Shown here one piece after another: positions 38,041 to 44,570 of a stretch of DNA of 44,570 nt. Numbering within the stretch: position 1 is the first letter of the stretch; each line of letters starts with the position of its first letter. This DNA comes from an uncultured Chlorobiaceae bacterium (GTDB lineage: Bacteria > Bacteroidota > Chlorobiia > Chlorobiales > Chlorobiaceae). The stretch covers positions 1 to 44,570 of the forward strand of contig CAILRB010000067.1 of the NCBI GenBank assembly GCA_903836465.1, written 5' to 3'. The position numbers were made by a program, and so were the translations under genes. The notes under the pieces are model-generated. The model saw nothing but the letters and a program-made list of their open reading frames with translations, was not told the origin of the DNA and made no database searches.

Positions 38041-39404
38041 GACAATATTTTTTTTGATTTTATCGAATTGTAATTGTATGAATTATAGTTGTTATAACTA
38101 CTGTAATCCAAATAATTCGAACTATAATTATTAGCGCTTTGATAATAATTATTTGAAGAGAAAAACTCTATTTCAATCTTATTAAATTCCAAAATGAATT
38201 CATGCATAGATTTTTCATCGACAGGATAAAAGACAGGTTTAAGAAGGTCTGATTGATTATTCCATAAAATGTTTTTAGTAAGAAATGCAAGTTTTGTTTT
38301 AGGATGAATACAGATCCCAGTGAATAAGCTAACGCTTTGAGGTTTAGTTTTACGAATAAACTCTAGCGTTTCATCTAAGGTTGATTTTGTTTCGCCCGGT
38401 GCACCTACCAAAATTGAATAACAATATTTAATACCATTTAAATCACAAAGTTCTATTGCGTTTTCAATATCTTGGATTTTGTAATTTTTATTCAAACTAT
38501 GTAACATGGCATTAGAGCCACTTTCGACTGTTAGTTGAATTGGTGGTAATTTTACATTTGTTTTCTTATAGAAATCAAGATATTCCTGTGTAATACCTTT
38601 AGGGTCATGAAAAGCATGCCAGGTGATTTTGATTTTGTTGAATTGGAGTAATTTTAAAATATCAACGGCATTTCTTGTCGGTAAATTAAATACACTATCT
38701 GTAAAATATATTTCTTTAAAACCTAATGCTATTAATTGCTCAATCTCTTCAATCACATTCTTCGGGTTTCTTATTCTAGGCTTGCTCCCCTCAATAACCG
38801 GATAGCTACAGTATGAACAATTTGAGGGGCATCCTCTTTTCGTTTGAACATTTCCTATTACATCTTTATCTACGTATAATGATGTGTTTTTAAGATTTCC
38901 CCTAGTATAGTTCTTATCCCAAAACTCATCTTTGGAAAGCATGGTGTTATATACTTTGCCAACTGTAATAGCTCCCTGCTTATAATCATCGATTAATTTC
39001 ATAATTGCTTTCTCTCCATCACCAGCAATAGCCACATCGCCTTTGCAATACTCTAATACTTCATTAGGGTATAAAGATAATCCCGATCCTCCTAATGCAA
39101 TTATGGTCATTGAATTTATTGAGGGTCTTAAAGTGTTTACTAATTTTTTGATAGTTGGTAAATACCAGTCACCATCTTTAACATCATCCATCACGTTTCT
39201 GATGGAAATTCCAACTATAGAATAATAATTATGACTTAATAATTCTTGTATTGTTTTTTCCCAGTTATTATCATCAATAAATTGAAGATCGACAAAATCA
39301 TAATCAATATTATGAATCAATAATTCTGATGCAATATAATCCAAGCCAATAGGAAAAACCGGATTAAATTTGCTTGGATTGGCATTAATTAATAATAATT
39401 TCAT
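38037..39404 (-). CDS. B12-binding-domain radical SAM protein with Tyr-rich tail
   Basis: A 455-residue protein. Residues 1-140 form a Rossmann-like cobalamin-binding domain that lacks the DxHxxG base-off motif, as in many class B radical SAM enzymes. The [4Fe-4S] cysteines are 192, 196 and 199 (C-P-S-N-C-S-Y-C), followed by F-T-D-S-V-F-N and the V-E-S-G-S motif near 309. The last 40 residues (416-455) are low-complexity, with nine Tyr among Asn and Ser. Such enzymes typically methylate unreactive carbons or rearrange carbon skeletons. It opens the operon, preceded by a 67-base AT-rich gap after the nucleosidase pseudogene. Confidence 0.87.
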   Translation of the reverse strand: MKLLLINANPSKFNPVFPIGLDYIASELLIHNIDYDFVDLQFIDDNNWEKTIQELLSHNYYSIVGISIRNVMDDVKDGDWYLPTIKKLVNTLRPSINSMTIIALGGSGLSLYPNEVLEYCKGDVAIAGDGEKAIMKLIDDYKQGAITVGKVYNTMLSKDEFWDKNYTRGNLKNTSLYVDKDVIGNVQTKRGCPSNCSYCSYPVIEGSKPRIRNPKNVIEEIEQLIALGFKEIYFTDSVFNLPTRNAVDILKLLQFNKIKITWHAFHDPKGITQEYLDFYKKTNVKLPPIQLTVESGSNAMLHSLNKNYKIQDIENAIELCDLNGIKYCYSILVGAPGETKSTLDETLEFIRKTKPQSVSLFTGICIHPKTKLAFLTKNILWNNQSDLLKPVFYPVDEKSMHEFILEFNKIEIEFFSSNNYYQSANNYSSNYLDYSSYNNYNSYNYNSIKSKKILS

Positions 39405-39471
39405 TTTAGTTTTTTATCCCTATAATAAATTTATCAATAACGAGCAGTTTCATTCTAAGCTTTTCTTTATA

Positions 39472-40585
39472 TTAATCGTTCAGGTTTGTTATAAGCATGT
39501 AACATAAATGTTCTAATTCAGCATAAAACTCCATCACTGCTTAAGTTTCTTCCGAAGATATTTTCAAATCACTTTTTGCATAAATTATTTCCTTTAAGGA
39601 TATAAGCATATTATGAGCTTCAGTTCCATATTGTGTGCTTGGATATTATTTGCTATATCTAAGCCTCTGGTTTTATGTGATAAATTAAATTGACTTTCAT
39701 CAGTCAATTCTTTAGTTACAATTTCTGTTATATTTTGATCCTCAAATTCTTTATAAACTAGCCAAAAATCAAATGCTGAAGCAGAGTCCGATGCAATTAA
39801 TTTAACATCTTCTGATCTTTTATTATCGCTTAAAACATCATCGCTATCAGTTTTTTTCTCACTAATATCAGAAATACCACGTATCACACCGAATAAAAAA
39901 GGACTGTTACTTTGTCGATTTTCACATACTTTTGCAAAACTATACCCTTCTGTTTCAACTACTGAAGTATCATTGTGGTGTTCTGTTAATATTTGGCCAG
40001 TTGCTGAATCATAATCTTCAATTATTTTCTTCCCTGAAGCAATATCTCCAATATCAGCTTTTAAATTTTCTAAACTATTCTGTAATTTTTCAAGAATATC
40101 TTTTTTATTAATTATGGATTTCAAATCCCTTTTATTTCTTTCAGCTCTTGCTATTCCTAACAAAGGAATACTTGGAGTAACCGTTTCTGGCCTAACGTTG
40201 AATTTTCTAATTCTGACTTACCCCCTTCATATGAATATATCTTACAAGCAAATATGACATCACCACTTGAAAAATCATGAGGTTTTCTTGAACCGGCGAT
40301 TCCTACAAAAAGTGAAATATCTGGTTCAACTGCTATTAAAGCTCTTTCTGTTTCTAATGTCGCCAAGGTTTTTACTTGACCACATTCTTTTATAAAAATG
40401 GATGCTATATCTCTCCCAGATTGTTTAAAAATGCCCTTTTGATATTCTGTACCATTAATTGCACTATTTTTAATATCGGATAAATGACTTAAAACGGCAT
40501 TATATTCTTCTTTTATTGCTGCGAGGATGACCACTTTTAAGCGCTTCACGAGAATTGATACCGTAGTAAAAAGGCTACACATCAA
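39472..40585 (-). pseudogene. Nucleoside phosphorylase/MTA-SAH nucleosidase-like gene, multiply frameshifted
   Basis: The N-terminal frame (40585 to about 40190) has V-V-I-L-A-A-I-K-E-E-Y, V-G-I-A-G-S-R and G-D-V-I-F-A, typical of MTAN/PNP_UDP_1 domains. It shifts near 40190-40205 into a second frame continuing R-P-E-T-V-T-P-S, then E-T-E-G-Y-S-F-A and V-I-R-G-I-S-D. Near 39615 a third frame takes over (Q-Y-G-T-E-A-H-N-M-L-I-S), runs to a TAA at 39541, and continues in frame past it to 39472. Two frameshifts and a nonsense codon mean it is decayed, unless the assembly is wrong. Such nucleosidases recur as parts of bacterial conflict systems, fitting the TIR gene upstream. Confidence 0.8.
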
Positions 40586-40635
40586 GGAATTCGGTTTGTA
40601 TGACTTGAGATCACGGAGCGACTTGCTGTTGACCG

Positions 40636-40770
40636 CTGAGTTTTGCTCAGGTAGAAAATGTCTTTATCGCAAATGAAGTTCATTCTGTTGTCTGCAATTT
40701 AGTATTTTCGCCTAAAGAAAAGATCATCATTAAGATGGCAAAAGAGCACCCGACTCTCTTACTCACATAA
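40636..40770 (+). other. Orphan open fragment, unrecognised
   Basis: A 45-codon open stretch with no start codon, ending TAA at 40768, in a patch of moderate GC between the nucleosidase pseudogene and the TIR gene. It contains V-F-S-P-K-E-K-I-I-I-K-M-A-K. I do not recognise it. It may be the tail of a lost gene. The gap 40586-40809 shows nothing else. Confidence 0.2.
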
Positions 40771-40809
40771 GGGTGTGGTCAAGTTCATAGGCTATTCTTG
40801 ACTGGCTGC

Positions 40810-42774
40810 TTACAGCAATTCGGTAATTCTGTCGATCAGTGCAAGATATTGCTCTTCCTGCTCTGGTTTTAAAAGTTTGGAGAGCGGTGTATCAGGATCG
40901 TTTACGGCTTGAAATCTTGAGAGCTTACTCTTGCTGAATCGGCACGGCTCGACGATAAGTGACAAAATGGTTGTTCCGCTACTTTGAGCAGACTCAAGGA
41001 GCGATGGCAGTTCGTTGTTCATGATAAAATCGGATGCAAGAAAATCGGCGCTGACCAACATGATGCTGACTTTTGCAGATGCAAGAGCAGCTTCAATTTC
41101 TTTTTGCCATTCCGTCCCGGCTTTTATTCTTGTGTCATCCCACACATCCGCCTCAATTCCCTCGTGCTTCAGTACCTTGAGATGAACCTGTACGCGCTTC
41201 AGATACGCATCGTTTTTGTGTGAGTAACATACAAATACAGTTGTTCTTTCCATAGCAGTGTTCCTGTCTTGATTTGGGTATTTCTGTTTTTCACTTAACA
41301 TTGTTTTTTGCTCCTGATTAGATCCTTGATGTGATTCTGTATTTTTTCTATTCTCATTTGTTAACTTATTAAACTTTTTCATAAATTTAGCCGTAACATT
41401 ACCGTCAAATACAAAATTATCACGCTGTGATTGCGTCTTACTCTTCCAAATCTTAAACTCAAAATATTTTACAAATTTTTTCTTTTTTTCCTCATCATAT
41501 ATAAAATGAAATGAAAGGTAAAATGGATATAAATCAGACCCGTAAGGTGGCACATCAAAATATCCTCCAGCAATTCTTGGTATTCCTAACTTATTATCTT
41601 CATGGGTTCGGTCTATATGAATGAAGTTCCCTGGTTTAAAATCCGTGATATTATGAGTGTGATCATGTATTAAAAGAAAGAAATTTTTTTCCCTAAGATA
41701 TTGTTCAAGTTTATTATTAAATTGCATATACTGATCATCCTTGGTAAATATATCATAGTGGCAATAAATTACTTTAATATCTTTTTTAAAATAAGAATTA
41801 TTATCAGCATGTTCTTCAACCATTTTAATTATTGCATCGTATGCTGATTCTGATATTTCAGGTAAAATTGTTGTATCAATTTTATGAAAACATATATTTA
41901 AAATCGTAATAGGAATTTTTAAATCCCGGATTATTGATGAAGTTATGCCTAATTCGTTGTTATTTTTTCCCTTTCCATTGCTTATATTCCCCTTTTCTAT
42001 TAATTTAATGAACAAGAAATCCTTGTCAGAGCGGCTTTTAGTATATATGAGCTTCGAAACATCTTTTAAACTTGAAAGATTATCAAATATCACTGAAATT
42101 CGATCATCATCATTATTTAACAAATAATCACCTCCAAGTATGCAATAATCAGGAGAATTGCATTCTTTGTTTGTTAAATTTATAGTAATTTTTTTTTCAT
42201 TTAGAGCTCTAAATCCAGGAATATGTATTGTTTTTATAAAAGGTTTGCCAGATAATGCGTGTTGTAAAAATGCATTCTTCTCTAAATCACGAATGTCTTC
42301 TATAATATTTTTACATGTTTCATCTATAATGTCTGTCTCTGAGCTGGTATTGATTTTTTCACAATACTTGCTATTGTGTATATACTTTAAGTTTTTTGTA
42401 TTTTTAATGCCATTAAAAGACTTGCGTATATCATCAATAATTTCAACTGAATCAGATTGAACTCCATTCAGCAAAATCCATGGCTTTCCTATTCCATTTT
42501 CATATAATTCACTTAAAAGACAGTATAAACTGGATCTATTACTGTAATAATTACTAATGAAATCAATTAGAATTAAATCACATTGAAAAGTCGTGCTTTC
42601 CATTTTCTCAAAAAAAGAAACTATATTGCGAATCTGCCCATCATATAATTCAATAGCTTGCAGTTTTCTATTAGTTCCAGCAAGCCTTTCATATATTATT
42701 TTTTTTGCTTCCCTTGAAACTGCTTCCCTATTGTTGTAAAGATAAACAATCTCATTTATTCTGGTTTTATTCAT
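40810..42774 (-). CDS. Multidomain TIR effector-type protein
   Basis: A 654-residue protein. Residues about 511-654 are a clear TIR domain: V-F-V-C-Y-S-H-K-N-D, then W-D-D-T-R-I-K-A-G, S-I-M-L-V-S-A-D-F-L, and N-N-E-L with Glu588 where bacterial TIR NADases have their catalytic glutamate. Residues 1-165 are strand/helix alternating with D-L-I-L-I-D-F, resembling a degenerate response-regulator receiver. The middle (about 170-470) is not recognised. It has L-G-G-D-Y-L, V-I-Y-C-H-Y-D and H-D-H-T-H-N, loosely like metallophosphoesterase ligands. A flexible Gln/Asn/Lys linker (about 475-505) precedes TIR. It lies 8 bases after the GAF/GHKL gene. NAD cleavage as an immune output is inferred. Confidence 0.8.
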   Translation of the reverse strand: MNKTRINEIVYLYNNREAVSREAKKIIYERLAGTNRKLQAIELYDGQIRNIVSFFEKMESTTFQCDLILIDFISNYYSNRSSLYCLLSELYENGIGKPWILLNGVQSDSVEIIDDIRKSFNGIKNTKNLKYIHNSKYCEKINTSSETDIIDETCKNIIEDIRDLEKNAFLQHALSGKPFIKTIHIPGFRALNEKKITINLTNKECNSPDYCILGGDYLLNNDDDRISVIFDNLSSLKDVSKLIYTKSRSDKDFLFIKLIEKGNISNGKGKNNNELGITSSIIRDLKIPITILNICFHKIDTTILPEISESAYDAIIKMVEEHADNNSYFKKDIKVIYCHYDIFTKDDQYMQFNNKLEQYLREKNFFLLIHDHTHNITDFKPGNFIHIDRTHEDNKLGIPRIAGGYFDVPPYGSDLYPFYLSFHFIYDEEKKKKFVKYFEFKIWKSKTQSQRDNFVFDGNVTAKFMKKFNKLTNENRKNTESHQGSNQEQKTMLSEKQKYPNQDRNTAMERTTVFVCYSHKNDAYLKRVQVHLKVLKHEGIEADVWDDTRIKAGTEWQKEIEAALASAKVSIMLVSADFLASDFIMNNELPSLLESAQSSGTTILSLIVEPCRFSKSKLSRFQAVNDPDTPLSKLLKPEQEEQYLALIDRITELL

Positions 42775-42782
42775 AAGTGAAT

Positions 42783-44378
42783 TCAGATTTGAATATGCAG
42801 CTCAACAGAGTTTGTTTTTTTGTTACTATATATATTCAGTTCACAGTTCTCTTGAAATAAATAATCAATTATATAAAATGGAATGCCACAGTACTTTTTA
42901 ACATTACCATCGACTATTTCAATTGGTTTAGGATAATCTATATCTGTGAATATCTCATTAAGGTATTTTGATTGCGGAAATTCCCCATTATCTATTATTT
43001 CAATTATCAAATCACTATTTTTTCTTTTTACGTATGTGCTTATCTTAAATTTCGTTTCGTTTTTTTTGTTCGTTTTTAATAATCTTATGCAATTATCAAT
43101 AGAAAAAATATATATTGAGATCATGGCCTGATGCAAAATGTCGTCATAGAATTCAATACTTTCAGGGCATGTTTCCTCAATTGCTAACTCAAATTCTAAC
43201 TCAATCGTATTATTAATTTTGAATTCTTTTGATATATAGTCAGTGTAAATACTTTTTATATCATGAATTGCACTAGCAATAACATTCTTCACGCTATTAA
43301 TTACTGACCTAGGCCTTATAAGCATAAGATTATAATTCACAAATTCTTTATGGAGTAGCTTCATATACTCATAAAAAGTATTTTGCACTATTTCCGTCTG
43401 AGTTGTCAATTTATCAATTTCACTTTTCAAATCTTTATCTGTTTTTATCAGAATTATTTTATTGATAAATCGTTCTGTTATAATTTTTTGAGAAATAAAC
43501 ATTTTTCTCTGATTCAGAATCAATGCTATAATATGACTTAAATTAATTAGTAATTTTCGATCGTATGGCAGAAAGCCACCTTCAATATCAACTCCAATAT
43601 TTAATACCCCAAGAACTTTATTCTGATAAATCAATGGTATAGTCAACTGGCTTTTTGTCGCTTCAATTACACGTTCATAAAGGTTATGCGTAGGGTTATC
43701 CACTGATTCAACATAGTATGGCATCTTTTTAGATGCTACAGAATCAATAAGAGTTTTTCTGGCACCTATTGTTAATGGTTGATTAGAAAACTTATTAAAC
43801 ACATATTTCTCTTTGAAGAGAGAATTTCCATAATTAATTGCCTTAATGTCAATTCTATTTGCAAATCTCTCGAAAACGCCTATTTCAGTACAATGGGCAC
43901 TGCTATTATATCCTTCAATGAGAATTTTAAGTACATCAATCATACCATCAATATAGTTATTGTTTGATATATTAATTTCAGATATTGCGCCATTGAATTC
44001 TATAATATATCGCTCCCGATGTATTTTAATATTTAAAAGAAAGTTAATTATAATTGCATTTAACAAATGAATCAACGATGAAATAGCATATTTATCAATA
44101 TCAATTTCACTTTTATTGATATCTAGCATAAACACACCATCGGCATCATTTTTAATGCCGATATTTATTATCAGTATATTGCTTGAGAACTCAGCGAAGT
44201 TCTGTATAATATCATAAAATAAGCATTGACTATCTTTTTCTAATAAAATATCTTTTAATAAATCTTGTTTAAGTATTTCGATATATTCTTTTTTTTCAAC
44301 TATTTCGTATGCGGCAAAATGTGATAACTGCTTGGGTTCTGGTGCTTTGTGGCTGTCGTCTTTTTTTAACAACGGCAA
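42783..44378 (-). CDS. GAF domain plus degenerate GHKL-ATPase sensor protein
   Basis: About 531 residues. A GAF domain lies near 160-290, ending L-T-I-P-L-I-Y-Q-N-K-V-L-G-V-L-N-I-G, a common GAF core strand. A helical region follows. The C-terminal 130 residues look like a worn histidine-kinase-type ATPase: L-I-I-E-I-I-D-N-G-E replaces the D-x-G-x-G box, and no H-box histidine is evident. It could be a pseudokinase sensor for the TIR protein that follows 8 bases on. The only start in this frame is TTG at 44378. The frame stays open upstream to 44438, with protein-like sequence (W-W-E-R-D-S-R-T-Y), so the true 5' end may be lost. Confidence 0.65.
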   Translation of the reverse strand: MPLLKKDDSHKAPEPKQLSHFAAYEIVEKKEYIEILKQDLLKDILLEKDSQCLFYDIIQNFAEFSSNILIINIGIKNDADGVFMLDINKSEIDIDKYAISSLIHLLNAIIINFLLNIKIHRERYIIEFNGAISEINISNNNYIDGMIDVLKILIEGYNSSAHCTEIGVFERFANRIDIKAINYGNSLFKEKYVFNKFSNQPLTIGARKTLIDSVASKKMPYYVESVDNPTHNLYERVIEATKSQLTIPLIYQNKVLGVLNIGVDIEGGFLPYDRKLLINLSHIIALILNQRKMFISQKIITERFINKIILIKTDKDLKSEIDKLTTQTEIVQNTFYEYMKLLHKEFVNYNLMLIRPRSVINSVKNVIASAIHDIKSIYTDYISKEFKINNTIELEFELAIEETCPESIEFYDDILHQAMISIYIFSIDNCIRLLKTNKKNETKFKISTYVKRKNSDLIIEIIDNGEFPQSKYLNEIFTDIDYPKPIEIVDGNVKKYCGIPFYIIDYLFQENCELNIYSNKKTNSVELHIQI

Positions 44379-44430
44379 ATAGGTGCGAGAATCCCTTTCC
44401 CACCATTTAAAATTTGATACAGGTAATTTA

Positions 44431-44570
44431 GGGCACCTCTAAAAATTGACTTTTGATACATTATCAAAATGTGGAATACCCATACTATCATCCCAAAGGA
44501 TAGCCCTTTGACCTATTTCTGATGTAGAAATACCTTATTTGTTTTGGACTGGACGCAGTTATCCTATCCC
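44431..44570. mobile_element. Possible end of an insertion sequence at the window edge
   Basis: GGGCACCTCTAAAAATT at 44431-44447 looks like the terminal inverted repeat of IS5-like elements, recalled by pattern only. The rest of the element would lie to the right, outside the window, so its other end and transposase cannot be checked. The remaining bases to 44570 contain no recognisable gene. Confidence 0.3.

Noticed and set aside
1-44570. CRISPR arrays, phage integrase or rRNA genes
   Set aside because: No regularly spaced direct repeats, no integrase-like protein and no rRNA signature were found on either strand.

Overview
The window looks like part of a green sulfur bacterium chromosome (Chlorobiaceae, Chlorobium/Pelodictyon type), interrupted on the right by AT-rich accessory DNA. 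The taxonomic reading is an inference. It rests on the protein flavour of the left part, the single-domain ArsA with an HSP20-like tail, and an indolepyruvate oxidoreductase/CoA-ligase cluster expected in a ferredoxin-driven anaerobe. No 16S rRNA or photosynthesis gene is present to confirm it.

Positions 1-31441 are ordinary core and metabolic genes of moderate GC. The minus-strand block holds tsaB (partial)-tsaE, a DUF1015 protein, scpA, glnB-amt, a Dps-like thioferritin, a TIGR01777 epimerase, glmS and pyrF. The plus strand holds a TPR lipoprotein-like protein, ftsH, then dxr-rseP-prfA-hypothetical-nitroreductase. A tRNA-Val (UAC) and a perfect bidirectional hairpin terminator lie between ftsH and dxr. 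Two minus-strand lipoproteins follow, then arsA and the tightly packed iorA-iorB-paaK-ACT-aminotransferase set. That set can interconvert aryl acetates, aryl-CoAs, aryl pyruvates and aromatic amino acids. Next, a sigma-54 activator with GAF domains is divergent from a tolC-uspA-emrA-emrB efflux operon. The operon is preceded by a textbook -24/-12 promoter and paired upstream repeats.

Positions 31626-33028 are an internally deleted IS1380-type element with 14-bp terminal repeats and a 4-bp CTAA target duplication. It sits at the border where base composition changes.

Positions 33122-39404 (minus strand, AT-rich) form a five-gene translationally coupled operon. In transcription order it encodes a B12-binding radical SAM protein with a Tyr/Asn/Ser-rich tail, a TrpX-type substrate-binding lipoprotein, a ThiH/HydG-like radical SAM protein, a fused TrpY-TrpZ-type permease/ATPase, and a class I aminotransferase. 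I know of no described pathway with this composition. It is the best candidate here for an undescribed system: uptake of an aromatic amino acid coupled to radical cleavage or remodelling.

Positions 39472-44378 resemble a conflict/signalling island. They hold a decayed nucleosidase pseudogene, a TIR-effector protein with a receiver-like start and an unrecognised middle domain, and a GAF plus degenerate GHKL-ATPase sensor. The sensor's 5' end runs into a possible insertion-sequence end at the right edge of the window.
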